64,000 nt of DNA from Sycon ciliatum (Eukaryota > Porifera > Calcarea > Leucosolenida > Sycettidae), in assembly GCF_964019385.1 (NCBI RefSeq), contig NC_088650.1, forward strand, positions 34,214,243 through 34,278,242. Reading direction: 5' to 3'. Both the position numbers and the translations under genes were made by a program. A model generated the notes under the pieces. The model worked only from the letters and a program-made list of their open reading frames with translations. It was not told the origin of the DNA and ran no database searches. Shown here one piece after another: positions 1 through 12,196 of this stretch (the first letter of the stretch is position 1; each line of letters opens with the position of its first letter).

Positions 1-2724
1 CAGTTTAGTGAATTTTATGATCAGAAAATATTTCGATCAGGATCCCTTCTACAAGATGTGTAGTACAGGTGATTTTCTGAACTTGACGATATGGAGACCG
101 ACCAGTAGACCTACCAACAACGTGTACCTGCAGGAAATTCACCCAAGGCTATTGCTAATACTATCCTCTTCAGTGGCTGTTGTCTTTTTAGTAAAAATAT
201 GTTCACTTCTCTCAACATACTCCTGCATGGCAGCAAGAAGGTGCGCTATGGAATTCAACGCCACAATCTTCGCTCAGCTGTGGATGAAGCATGGTCAAGT
301 CATGGCAGTACATATACTTGAACCAGATGAGAAAATGAAGTTCATTTGTGATGCGAAGTTTGACAGCCCCAGTGACCGAGTCAAGCGTTGTCTTTTGCCG
401 TGGCACAAATTGCTGAAGAATCCGAGATGGTCTTGGAATTGTGCACATGGATACTACCAGAAATAATGGTGGCATGAACCATTGTGGAATGGGACAGCTC
501 ACGGAGAATACTGGAATAGCTCAAGTATCTCTAGGCGATTGTAAATCCTGTTCTTGCTGATAGCTTCGGCCTGCTGCGCCCGTCCATGTACAATGATGGG
601 AACATGCATTTCTGTTTTCTACATATTTGCTATCTACTGTACTGTGGTATTACAGTTGCAGGTCCCTTATCTAGAATTATGTTCCCCCCCCCCCCCCCCA
701 CACACACATACCCACATAAATATGAACTAACAATTTCACTGTTGGACTCGCCGGCGGCTAGAGAGCAAAGGATTAATTTATAGCAAAGAAAAGGACCAGG
801 GAACTACAAGTTACGCTATAATGTGCACGAACAATTTCACTGTATTTGAAATAATTTTGTTTGATACCCTGAGAACTCTGAAACTTTGCAGCACTGTGGA
901 TTATATGTGGATACAACATTTATGGAAGGAACACATAGTTCAAATAATTATAGCACTGAATTGTTGAGATTGTGAGCACATTCCAATCAGTACTCTACAT
1001 ATTTATAAGCGGTGGCAATCGTTAGGAATAGGTCGTGAGTTGTCAGAGTGCTCTAGTATATGAGAGAATGTTTTGTTTGTCTAATCGACGGCTAGTTTGA
1101 AGCCAGAGTTGTTTGAACTTGCTTCAGTCGACTTGATTCTAGACAGTAGTCGAAGGAGTACTATGAAGTATACACCAGGCATAGTCTGTAAGGTATCTCG
1201 TGACAATTCTGTCGGTACACATCAGGTATCAGCTTGCAAGGATGGCTCCTCTCTGTTTCTTGAAAGCCTGTATAGTTGGACTGTGGCTCCAGCGATTCCC
1301 TTCTCAGAGCAGGTGCCATACCCAATACGGTCAATGCATATTGGACAGACCTGTGTGCACAACAGAAATAGTGGAGAGAAATCTCTCAGCTCATGAACAC
1401 ATCAGTGAAGTTTGAACTGTCGTTGTTTGTGGCCATCAGTATAAACCAATCGACTATAAGAATAATGTGCAAAAAACCCTCTATAACTACAGCTGGGGCC
1501 ATGGAATTATAAAGCATCTAACATAGGGAACTGCCAATTCTGGTCGGAGTTGCTTTCGAGGCCTGCAATTCATGATGGCTATCGTATGTTGCATTGACCA
1601 GAGATCATATAAAACTTCCATGCCACATTGAAACACGCACTACTTTCGAGTACTTTGGTATCCCCCACCAAATGGGCATTCGTTCCCGGGGTGGCAGGCG
1701 TCACCATTCGTTATGCCTGGATCAGATTTCATTGATCCCAACTGTCATGAAGAATCATTTTTACTTTGACTGGATTTCAGTACAAGTTAGTTGTAGAACT
1801 GCAGAATAAATTTTGTTGTATTTGGGCAACCATTTCTCTACAAACGCTCTATTTGGAATTTTTTTTATAAAATACATGTCCAAATTCCACATCTACCCAA
1901 ATCGGAATACTTGATCACGTATTCAGTCCTACACGGAATGTTTAGAAAATGCCAGGGAATAGGAATTTGCTAACGAGAACTCCAGGCCAGGGTACTAGCA
2001 TACGAACAAAACAAGATAAAAACTCACCAGTATACTTGTAGTAATTCATGTCGGTGCAATATTCACGATAAGCAACGAGGCACCCTCCGATTTGGTCAAG
2101 CTGCTTAGAAGTCTGGTTGTTCAGGTGATACAAACGGGCTCCCCGTTGTTATTTCCAGCAGCTTCACTCTCCCTGCGACAGCGGCTATCAGCCTCTCTCT
2201 CCATCGTCGACAATTATCACAGATTCAACATTCTACATTTATCAGCACTGCACTGGGTGAATATGTCTCGAGACGAATTTAGCGGATCAACAACGCTTTG
2301 ATGGAGATAAATTCTCCTCTGGAGGATCTTCAGGGTACCTGGAAGGGTATAGAAGACGGGATCGCTCACGGCTTTGGGAAAACATAGCAAACAACCTCTT
2401 CTTCGATTGAAAATTGGCCAAAAAGTGTGTGAAATGTATGTGCGCAGATGCATTTCCACTGGCAAGCTAATCCCTCATTACGTCATCAGCGCTCGCTCGG
2501 CCGAAATTCAAAGTTGTCTTCCTGCTCGACTCGATCGCTTCTGGAGACTCGTTCTTGTTCGAGGGGTCTTCTCTTTCACCTACCTTCGTCTTGGCATCGA
2601 AAACTCGACGTCGAAAATGAAGCCGGAGTGCCCCTTTAACGAACTTGTAAGGACTACTAGTATACTGTGACACAAGATATGACACCATGGCCAACCAGGG
2701 CCAAACAAACAGAACAAGCTGCTA
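1..2724. other. Unassigned region, no supported gene
   Basis: No open frame here resembles a known family. A pure C run of about 16 bases followed by a short CA run lies near 685-712. On the minus strand an open stretch around 2030-2150 ends at a GTGAGT-type donor near 2025-2030 and could be an exon, but I found no partner exon that joins it in phase. I see no terminal repeats or duplicated blocks. Host intergenic or intronic DNA is the simplest reading. Confidence 0.4.
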
Positions 2725-3918
2725 CTAAAACAATTTCAAACGAATAATGCTGTCCTTCTGGACACACAGATTAGGCTTATGAATACGTTGACAAACAGCT
2801 TCTAACACACTCAACTCCAACTTATAACCATGACGAGCACGGCACAAAACAGAAAAAGAAGAATCAGAATAAACCTTGCAGCAATCAGGACGAGATACAA
2901 AATGCTTATACACTGATGACTTCCTACTAGAAAACACACGCTCGCACCCACTCTTACTCACACAATCATTCTCGCTCTCACACTCACCGGACTCACTGGC
3001 CGAATCCTCCTCAACGATGTCCTGCCTTGGAGCAATCAGGTCCCGTCTCCTCCCATCCCTCGTCTCACGTTCCTGTTGTGTATTCCGTTGGCTCGGTACT
3101 TCCGTACTGAAATAGGTCATCGTGTAATTAGCAGTTGTTCTTCTGGGTCTCGTTGATATTGAGGTAGGTATTGTTGTCGTCTCTGCTGGTGATGCAGCAA
3201 GCGATGATGACGCAAACGTGTCTGCATGCAACACACGTGGCGTCGCCAAAGTCACATCTACCTTCGCTGGTGGAGGGAGTGACTTGGTCATGGCCACTGG
3301 AGCCAATGGTGGACTTGCCGAGTGGGACGCTAGTTCCTGTGTTGGCGGAGGTAGTGGTTGTTTACGGGGTCTTCCCCGCGTGGGACGCTCCAGTTGTGCG
3401 CTACGTGGGATAATGTGTAAAGGAGTGTGTTGCTTGATGTGTTCGCTCAGGTGCTGAACAGTCCTACCAACATACAGGCTAGCACAATTCCGGCATTTAA
3501 AGTTGTAGATTACATGACTTAAATGATGGGTTGGTAGGACGTCCTTCAACACCGTGAACGAACGCATCGTTGTGTAGACGGGTATGAAGTGTACCACGTA
3601 GTAGGTTTGTTTGATGATCGCACGAACTTCACGACTCACATTGTCAGACTTCTTGCCCTTCCATGGTAAGCACAAAAAGACAAGACAACGAGCAGGCTCT
3701 ATCAATTCATGTTTCGGCGTGGGGGCTGTAGACAACAGTTTTGCCAACATGTCACCTGGGTATCCGTTTTTGGTGAAAACTGAACGGAGAAATTCGAGCT
3801 CACCACTGAGTTTACACGCTGAACAGATCCGCATTTGGAGAAAATATCTTCGACTCTTGTTGGAGGTTGGTGAGGTTTGCCTAATCTTTACTTGATTGCG
3901 ATGCTGGTGTCCTCTCAA
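2725..3918 (-). CDS. Penelope-like element: RT tail plus GIY-YIG endonuclease (partial)
   Basis: This is an open frame of 397 residues without an upstream reverse-transcriptase core, so it is a 5'-truncated copy. Residues 30-60 carry the run ICSACKLSGELEFL and the NGYPGDML motif typical of the RT tail of Penelope-like elements. Residues 136-164 carry a GIY-YIG nuclease signature: VIYNFKCRNC, then LYVGRT, then LSEHIKQH. In the family this domain nicks target DNA for reverse transcription. The position where the family normally has a catalytic arginine (L-x-x-R) reads LSEH, so the nuclease is probably inactive. The part after residue 170 is a low-complexity Pro/Ser/Arg/Glu-rich extension ending in a Cys-containing tail. 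I rejected a cellular GIY-YIG gene because the RT-tail motifs are joined to the domain. Confidence 0.75.
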   Translation of the reverse strand: MRGHQHRNQVKIRQTSPTSNKSRRYFLQMRICSACKLSGELEFLRSVFTKNGYPGDMLAKLLSTAPTPKHELIEPARCLVFLCLPWKGKKSDNVSREVRAIIKQTYYVVHFIPVYTTMRSFTVLKDVLPTHHLSHVIYNFKCRNCASLYVGRTVQHLSEHIKQHTPLHIIPRSAQLERPTRGRPRKQPLPPPTQELASHSASPPLAPVAMTKSLPPPAKVDVTLATPRVLHADTFASSSLAASPAETTTIPTSISTRPRRTTANYTMTYFSTEVPSQRNTQQERETRDGRRRDLIAPRQDIVEEDSASESGECESENDCVSKSGCERVFSSRKSSVYKHFVSRPDCCKVYSDSSFSVLCRARHGYKLELSVLEAVCQRIHKPNLCVQKDSIIRLKLF

Positions 3919-4338
3919 TAATTAGAACATAGAGGGCTGATGATCGCTTCATTGCTGAGTAGAAGTAACAATCAACTCTTCTCAGGTCCTCAGTGCAAAA
4001 GGCAGACGACTGCAATTCCACAACGCTCATCTCACGATGATGGAAACAATAATCGTGTTCACACTTGGACCATTCGGTCATCCCTATTCTAGCCGCTAGT
4101 CCGCCCAGCAAGCAGATATTGACTATTGCGATAAGGACAGCTGCGTGGACGAGGGTTCGCCCAGCAAATACAATTCAAGTCATGACTCCAGTCAAGAATT
4201 AGGGTCTTACTCGAGAACTTCACAAATACAGGCCTAGGCCTAGGCACCCCACAAAACTAATAGATGGCACGAACGAAAGACAAATAGGCTAGACAAAGTG
4301 TCCCAAGTGACTGAAAACAGCAGATCTACCAAATAAGA
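3919..4338. other. Unassigned region
   Basis: No RT core of the adjacent Penelope-like element is recognisable here, although this is where it should lie. No repeat structure stands out. Confidence 0.4.
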
Positions 4339-4452
4339 CAGCAATGGCAGTGGTTGTGGTGGTGGTGGTGGTGGTAGCGTTTGTGCTGCTGCTGCTCCTG
4401 CTGGTGGTGATGGTGATGGTGGTGGTGGTGGTGATGGTGATGGTGATGGTCA
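4339..4452. repeat. Trinucleotide-rich simple repeat (GGT/GCT/GAT)
   Basis: A run of GGT, GCT and GAT triplets. On the minus strand it reads as Thr/Ile-rich sequence. It is a simple sequence and not evidence of a gene. Confidence 0.8.
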
Positions 4453-4477
4453 TTTCATGGGCTTTTGTCATGTGTCT

Positions 4478-4571
4478 CATGTCTGGAATGTTCCCTTGTC
4501 TGGAATGTTCCCATGTCTGAAATGTTCCCATGTCTGGAATGTTCCCTTGTCTGGAATGTCCACATGTCTGG
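4478..4571. repeat. 17-bp tandem repeat
   Basis: About five copies of a unit close to atgtctggaatgttccc, with single-base variants (ttgtctgg, atgtctga). Confidence 0.85.
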
Positions 4572-4646
4572 GATATCAAGATTTGCCTGTCCGTTGTATT
4601 TGTGCACAGACTTTAGGTGACGTGTTCCATCTTTGGTCATGCATCC

Positions 4647-4840
4647 AGTGATGAGGCTACATCAGTCACAGATCCACTGATGCGGCTACATCCGTCGCAG
4701 ATCCACTGATGCGGCTACATCCGCCGCAGATCCACTGATGCGGATACATCCGCCGCAGATCCACTGATGCGGCTACATCCGCCGCAGATCCACTGATGCG
4801 GCTACATCCGCCGCAGATCCACTGATGCGGCGGCTACATC
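4647..4840. repeat. 29-bp tandem repeat
   Basis: About six and a half copies of a 29-bp unit containing gatgcggctacatccgccgc. The copies are nearly identical apart from the first two, which carry atcagtcaca and atccgtcgca variants. Confidence 0.85.
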
Positions 4841-5032
4841 GTGAAACAATCGTGTAAGTATAGACTGTCTGTATAGTGTATAGTTATGTATACAGACGGT
4901 CCGCGGAACCACATTGTTTAGATGCCATGAAAGTTTAAATCAGAGTACAGGGTTTTCAGGGTTTACACTGAACCATACACGGAGAGGGATGAGGTAAACA
5001 ACTGGATTGGAATGAATGTTTGACCAGCATTG

Positions 5033-5205
5033 GTGTGGAAACACAGGGGCAACATAGGTGTCCATTGCTGTGCAACCACAGGGGCAACATAGGTGTCCAT
5101 TGCTGTGCAACCACAGGGGCAACATAGGTGTCCATTGCTGTGCAACCACAGGGGCAACATAGGTGTCCATTGCTGTGCAACCACAGGGGCAACATAGGTG
5201 TCCAT
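5033..5205. repeat. 35-bp tandem repeat
   Basis: Five near-perfect copies of a 35-bp unit beginning gcaaccacaggggcaacata. It runs directly into the 16-bp minisatellite through the shared string ggtgtccattg. Confidence 0.88.
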
Positions 5206-8200
5206 TGGTGTGTTGTAGTGTCGGTGTGTTGTAGTCTCGGTGTGTTGGAGTCTCGGTGTGTTGGAGTGTCGGTGTGTTGTAGTGTCGGTGTGTTGCAGTA
5301 TCGGTGTGTCGTAGTCTCGGTGTGTTGCAGTGTCGGCGTGTTGCAGTGTCGGTGTGTTGGAGTCTCGGTGTGTTGGAGTGTCGGTGTGTTGTAGTGTCGG
5401 TGTGTCGTAGTCTCGGTGTGTTGTAGTGTCGGTGTGTTGCAGTGTCGGTGTGTTGGAGTCTCGGTGTGTTGGAGTCTCAGTGTGTTGGAGTGTCGGTGTG
5501 TTGCAGTGTCGGTGTGTTGGAGTCTCGGTGTGTTGGAGTCTCGGTGTGTTGGAGTGTCGGTGTGTTGCAGTATCGGTGTGTCGAGTGTCGGTGTGTTGCA
5601 GTGTCGGTGTGTTGCATTGTCGGTGTGTTGTAGTATCGGTGTGTTGCAGTGTCGGTGTGTTGCAGTGTCGGTGTGTTGTAGTATCGGTGTGTTGCAGTGT
5701 CGGTGTGTTGTAGTATCGGTGTGTTGCAGTGTCGGTGTGTTGTAGTGTCGGTGTGTTGTAGTGTCGGTGTGTTGCAGAGGCGGTGTGTTGTAGTGTTGGT
5801 GTGTGTTAGTGTCGATGTGTTGTAGTGTCGATGTGTTGCCGTGTCGGTGATTTGTAGTGTCGGTGTGTTGTAGTGTCGGTGATTTGTAGTGTCGGTGTGT
5901 TGTAGTGTCGGTGATTTGTAGTGTCGGTGTGTTGTAGTGTCGGTGTGTTGTAGTGTCGGTGTGTTGCAGAGGCGGTGTGTTGTAGTGTTGGTGTGTGTTA
6001 GTGTCGATGTGTTGTAGTGTCGATGTGTTGCCGTGTCGGTGATTTGTAGTGTCGGTGTGTTGTAGTGTCGGTGATTTGTAGTGTCGGTGTGTTGTAGTGT
6101 CGGTGTGTTGTAGTGTCGGTGATTTGTAGTGTCGGTGTGTTGTAGTGTCGGTGATTTGTAGTGTCGGTGTGTTGTAGTGTCGGTGTGTTGTAGTGTCGGT
6201 GTGTTGTAGTGTTGGTGTGTTGTAGTGTTGGTGTGTTGTAGTGTCGGTGTGTTGTAGTGTCGGTGTGTTGTATTGTCGGTGTGTTGCAGTGTCCGTGTGT
6301 TGTAGTGTCGGTGTGTTGTAGTGTCGGTGTGTTGTATTGTCGGTGTGTTGCAGTGTCCGTGTGTTGCAGTGTCCGTGTGTTGTAGTGTTGGTGTACTGTT
6401 GTAGTGTCGGTGTACTGTTGTAGTGTTGGTGTGTTGTATTGACAACACACCGACACTACAACACACCAACACTACAACACACCGACACTGCAACACACCG
6501 ACACTGCAACACACCAACACTACAACACACCGACACTGCAACACACCGACACTACAACACACCAACACTGCAACACACCGACACTACAACACACCGACAC
6601 TACAACACGCCGATACTAAAGCACACCGACACTCCATCAAACCGACACTCCAACACACCGATACTCCAACACACCGACACTACAACACACCGACACTGCA
6701 ACACACCGACACTACAACACACCGACACTACAACACACCAACAATGCAACACACCGACACTCCAACACACCGACACTCCAACACACCAACACGACAACAC
6801 AATGACGGTGCAAGACACCGACACTGCAACACACCGACAGTGGAACACACCGACACTGCAACACACCGACAATGCAACACACCAACACTACAACACAATG
6901 ACGCTGCAAGACACCGACACTGCAACACACCGACAGTGGAACACACCGACACTGAAATAAACCGACACTGCAACACACCGACACTGCAACACACCGACAC
7001 TGCAACACACCCACACTGCAAAACACCGACACTACAACACACCGACAGTGGAACACACCGACACTACAACACGCCGACACTACAACACGCCGACACTACA
7101 ACACACCGACACTGCAACACACCGACACTGCAACACACCGACAATACAACACACTGACACTACAACACACTGACACTACAACACACCGACACTGCAACAC
7201 ACCGACACTGCAACACACCGACACTGCTGTAGTTTCACTGCTGTAGTTTCGGTGTGTTGTAGTGTCGGTGTGTTGCAGATTTGGTGTGTTTTCGTGTCGG
7301 TGTGTTGCAGCATCGGTGTTTTGTTGTGTCGGTGTGTTGTCGTGTCGTTAGGTTGGAATGGCGGTGGATTGCAGCGTCAGTGTGTCGTAGTGTTGAAGTG
7401 TTGTCGTATCGGTATTTTGCAGTGTCAGTGTGTTTAGTGTCGGTTTTGTTGTGGTGTCTATGTGTTGGTGTGTCGGTGTGTTGCAGTGTCGGTGTGTTGC
7501 AGTGTCGGTGTGTTGTAGTGTCAGTGTGTTGTATTGTCGGTGTGTTGCAGTGTCGGTGTGTTGTAGTGTCGGTGTGTTGTAGTGTCGGCGTGTTGTAGTG
7601 TCGGTGTGTTCCACTGTCGTTGTGTTGTAGTGTCGGCGTGTTGCAGTGTCGGCGTGTTGCAGTGTGGGTGTGTTGCAGTGTCGGTGTGTTGCAGTGTCGG
7701 TGTGTTGCAGTGTCGGTGTGTTGCAGTGTCGGTTTGTTTCAGTGTCGGTGTGTTCCACTGTCGGTGTGTTGCAGTGTCGGTGTCTTGCAGCGTCATTGTG
7801 TTGTAGTGTCAGTGTGTTGCATTGTCGGTGTGTTGCAGTGTCGGTGTGTTCCACTGTCGGTGTGTTGCAGTGTCGGTGTCTTGCAGCGTCATTGTGTTGT
7901 CGTGTCGGTGTGTTGGAGTGTCGGTGTGTTGGAGTGTCGGTGTGTTGCATTGTTGGTGTGTTGTAGTGTCGGTGTGTTGTAGTGTCGGTGTGTTGCAGTG
8001 TCGGTGTGTTGCATTGTCGGTGTGTTGCATTGTCGGTGTGTTGTAGTGGGGTGTGTTGTAGTGTCGGTGTGCTGTAGTTTCGGTGTGTTGTAGTGTCGGT
8101 GTGTTGCAGATTTGGTGTGTTTTCGTGTCGGTGTGTTGCAGCATCGGTGTTTTGTTGTGTCGGTGTGTTGTAGTATCGGTGTGTTGTAGTGTTGGTGTGT

Positions 8201-11200
8201 TGTAGTGTCGGTGTGTTGTAGTGTTGGTGTGTTGTATTGTCGGTGTGTTGCAGTGTCCGTGTGTTGTAGTGTCGGTGTGTTGCAGTGTCGGTGTGTTGTA
8301 GTGTCGGTGTGTTGTATTGTCGGTGTGTTGCAGTGTCGGTGTGTTGCAGTGTCGGTGTGTTGCAGTGTCGGTGTGTTGTAGTGTCGGTGTGTTGTAGTGT
8401 CGGTGTGTTGTAATGTCGGTGTGTTGTAGTGTTGGTGTGTTGTATTGTCGGTGTGTTGTAGTATCGGTGTGTTGCAGTGTCGGTGTGCTGCAGTGTCGGT
8501 GTGTTGTAGTGTCGTTGTGTTGTAGTGTCGGTGTGTTGTAGTGTCGGTGTGTTGCAGTGTCGGTGTGTTGCAGTGTCCGTGTGTTGTAGTGTCGGTGTGT
8601 TGCAGTGTCGGTGTGTTGGAGTGTCGGTGTGTTGTAGTGTTGGTGTGTTCTAGTGTCGGTGTGTTGTATTGTCGGTGTGTTGTAGTGTTGGTGTGTTGTA
8701 TTGTCGGTGTGTTGTAGTATCGGTGTGTTGCAGTGTCGGTGTGTTGCAGTGTCGGTGTGTTGCAGTGTCGGTGTGTAGTAGTGTCGGTGTGTTGTAGTGT
8801 CGGTGTGTTGTAGTGTCGGTGTGTTGCAGTGTCGGTGTGTTGCAGTGTCGGTGTGTTGTAGTGTTGGTGTGTTCTAGTGTCGGTGTGTTGTATTGTCGGT
8901 GTGTTGTAGTGTTGGTGTGTTGTATTGTCGGTGTGTTGTAGTATCGGTGTGTTGCAGTGTCGGTGTGTTGCAGTGTTGGTGTGTTGTAGTGTCGGTGTGT
9001 TGTAGCGTCGGTGTGTTGCATTGTCGGTGTGTTGTAGTGTCGGTGTGTTGTAGTGTCGGTGTGCTGTAGTTTCGGTGTGTTGTAGTGTCGGTGTGTTGCA
9101 GATTTGGTGTGTTTTCGTGTCGGTGTGTTGCAGCATCGGTGTTTTGTTGTGTCGGTGTGTTGTCGTGTCGTTGGGTTGGAATGGCGGTGGATTGCAGCGT
9201 CAGCGTGTCGTAGTGTTGAAGTGTTGTCGTATCGGTATTTTGCAGTGTCAGTGTGTTGTAGTGTCGGTTTTGTTGTGGTGTCGGTTTTGTTGTGGTGTCT
9301 ATGTGTTGGTGTGTCGGTGTGTTGTAGTGTCGGTGTGTTGCAGTGTTGGTGTGTTGCAGTGTTGGAGTGTTGCAGTGTCGGTGTGTTGTAGTGTCGGTGT
9401 GTTGTAGTGTCGGTGTGTTGTAGTGTCGGTGTGTTGTAGTGTCGGTGTGTTGCAGCATCGGTGTTTTGTTGTGTCGGTGTGTTGTCGTGTCGTTGGGTTG
9501 GAATGGCGGTGGATTGCAGCGTCAGCGTGTCGTAGTGTTGAAGTGTTGTCGTATCGGTATTTTGCAGTGTCAGTGTGTTGTAGTGTCGGTTTTGTTGTGG
9601 TGTCGGTTTTGTTGTGGTGTCTATGTGTTGGTGTGTCGGTGTGTTGTAGTGTCGGTGTGTTGCAGTGTTGGTGTGTTGCCGTGTTGGAGTGTTGCAGTGT
9701 CGGTGTGTTGTAGTGTCGGTGTGTTGTAGTGTCAGTGTGTTGCAGATTTGGTGTGTTTTCGTGTCGGTGTGTTGCAGCATCGGTGTTTTGTTGTGTCGGT
9801 GTGTTGTCGTGTCGTTGGGTTGGAATGGCGGTGGATTGCAGCGTCAGCGTGTCGTAGTGTTGAAGTGTTGTCGTATCGGTATTTTGCAGTGTCAGTGTGT
9901 TGTAGTGTCGGTTTTGTTGTGGTGTCGGTTTTGCTGTGGTGTCTATGTGTTGGTGTCGGTGTGTTGTAGTGTCGGTGTGTTGCAGTGTTGGTGTGTTGCA
10001 GTGTTGGAGTGTTGCAGTGTCGGTGTGTTGTAGTGTCGGTGTGTTGTAGTGTCGGTGTGTTGTGTCGGTTTTGTTGTAGTGTCGGTTTTGTTGTAGTGTC
10101 GGTTTTGTTGTGGTGCCGGTGTGTTGCAGTGCCGGTGTGTTTCAGTGTCGGAATGTTGTGGTGTCGGTGTGTGGTAGTGTCGGTGTGGTGAAATGTCGGT
10201 GTGTTGTGGCGTCGGTGTGTTGTAGTGTCAGTGTGTTGTAGTGTCGGTGTGTTTTGTTTTCGGTGTGTTGTAGTGTCTATGTGTTGCAGTGTCGGTGTGG
10301 TGGAGTGTCAGTGTGGTGGAATATCGATGTGTTGGAGTGTCAGTTTGTTGGAGTGTCGGTGTGTTGTAGTGTCGGTGTGTTGTAGTGTTGGTGTGTTGTA
10401 GTGTCGGTGTGTTGCAGAGGCGGTGTGTTGTAGTGTTGGTGTGTGTTAGTGTCGATGTGTTGGAGTGTCGGTGTGTTGCTGTGTCGGTGATTTGTAGTGT
10501 CGGTGTACTGTTGCAGTGTCGGTGTACTGTTGCAATGTCGGTGTGTTGTAGTGTCGGTGTGTTGTAGTGTCGGCGTGTTGTAGTGTCGGCGTGTTGCAGA
10601 GTTGGTGTGTTTTAGTGTCTGTGTGTTGCTGAGTTGGTGTTTTGTCGTGTCGGTGGGTTGGAATGGCAGTTTATTGCAGCGTCAGTGTGTCGTCGTGTTC
10701 ATGTGTTGTAGTGTCGGTGGGTTACAGTGTCGGTGTGTTGCAGTGTCGATGTGTTGTAGTGTGGGTGTGTTGCAGTGTCGGTGCGTTGCAGTGTCGGTGT
10801 GTTGCAGCGTCGGCGTGTTGTTGTTGTGTCGGAGTCGGTGCGTATTAGTGTTGGTGTGTTGTAGTGTCGGTGTGTGGTCGTGCCGGTGCGTTCTAGTGTC
10901 GATGTGTTGTACTGTCGTTGTGTTGTAGTGTCGGTGTGTTGCAGAGTCGGTGTGTTGTAGTATCGGTGTGCTCTGGAGTCAGTGTGTTGTAGTGTCGGTG
11001 TGTTGTAGTGTTGGTGTGTTGCAGTGTTGGTGTGTTGTGGTGTCGGTGTGTGGTAGTGTCGGTGTGGTGAAATGTCGGTGTGTTGTGGCGTCGGTGTGTT
11101 GTAGTGTCAGTGTGTTGTAGTGTCGGTGTGTTGTATTTTCGGTGTGTTGTAGTGTCTATGTGTTGCAGTGTCGGTGTTGTGGAGTGTCAGTGTAGTGGAA

Positions 11201-12196
11201 TATCGGTGTGTTGGAGTGTCAGTTTGTTGGAGTGTCGTTGTGCTGGAGTGTCGGTGTTTTGTAGTGTCGGTGTGTTGTGGTCTCGGTGTGTTTTAGTGTC
11301 GGTGTGTTGCAGTGTCGGTGTGTTGTAGTGTCTATGTGTTGCAGTGTCGGTGTGGTAGAGTTTCGGTGTGGTGGAGTGTCGGTGTGTTGGAGTGTCGGTG
11401 TGTTGGAGTGTCGGTTTGATGGAGTGTCGGTGTGCTGTAGTATCGGCGTGTTGTAGTGTCGGTGTGTTGTAGTGTCGGTGTGTTGCAGTGTTGGTGTGTT
11501 GTAGTGTCGGTGTGTTGCAGTGTCGGTGTGTTGTAGTGTTGGTGTGTTGCAGTGTCGGTGTGTTGCAGTGTCGGTGTGTTGCAGTGTCGGTGTGTTGTAG
11601 TGTTGGTGTGTTGTAGTGTCGGTGTGTTGTCAGGTCGGTGTGCTGTAGTTTCGGTGTGTTGTAGTGTCGGTGTGTTGCAGATTTGGTGTGTTTTCGTGTC
11701 GGTGTGTTGCAGCATCGGTGTTTTGTTGTGTCGGTGTGTTGTCGTGTCGTTGGGTTGGAATGGCGGTGGATTGCAGCGTCAGTGTGTCGTAGTGTTGAAG
11801 TGTTGTCGTGTCGGTATTTTGCAGTGTCAGTGTGTGTTTTAGTGTCGGTTTTGTTGTGGTGTCTATGTGTTGGTGTGTCGGTGTGTTGGTGTGTCGGTGT
11901 GTTGCAGTGTCGGTGTGTTGCAGTGTTGGTGTGTTGCAGTGTTGGTGTGTTGCAGTGTCGGTGTGTTGTAGTGTCGGTGTGTTGTAGTGTCGGTGTGTTG
12001 TAGTGTCGGTGTGTTGTAGTGTCGGTGTGTTGTAGTGTCGGTTTTGTTGTAGTGTCGGTTTTGTTGTAGTGTCGGTTTTGTTGTGGTGTCTATGTGTTGC
12101 AGTGTTGGTGTGTTGCAGTGTCGGTGTGTAGTAGTGTTGGTGTGTTCTAGTGTTGGTGGGTTTTAGGGTCAGTGTGTTGCAGTGTCGGTGTGTTGT
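5206..12196. repeat. Long minisatellite, 16-bp unit gtgtcggtgtgttgta
   Basis: About 7 kb of a degenerate 16-bp unit (consensus gtgtcggtgtgttgta, with frequent gtgttggtgtgttgca variants), several hundred copies. Because 16 is not divisible by three, one unit is read through all three phases. The CA-rich strand of the consensus has no stop in any phase, so it yields long spurious frames of His/Thr/Asn/Pro. The other strand yields Cys/Val/Ser-rich frames that break wherever the unit carries TAG. Higher-order repeats occur: a variant block marked by ggttggaatgg recurs near 7350, 9175, 9495, 9823, 10658 and 11753, and a block marked by gcagaggcggtgtgttgtag recurs near 5772, 5967 and 10413. Confidence 0.95.
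6441..7226. repeat. Inverted block within the 16-bp minisatellite
   Basis: Between these positions the plus strand switches from the GT-rich to the CA-rich form of the unit (caacacaccgacac) and then switches back. The left junction reads ttgtattga then caacacaccg, giving a palindrome centred near 6440. The right junction contains a short direct repeat (ctgctgtagtttc) near 7228-7250. This is a block inversion of about 785 bp. Confidence 0.9.
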
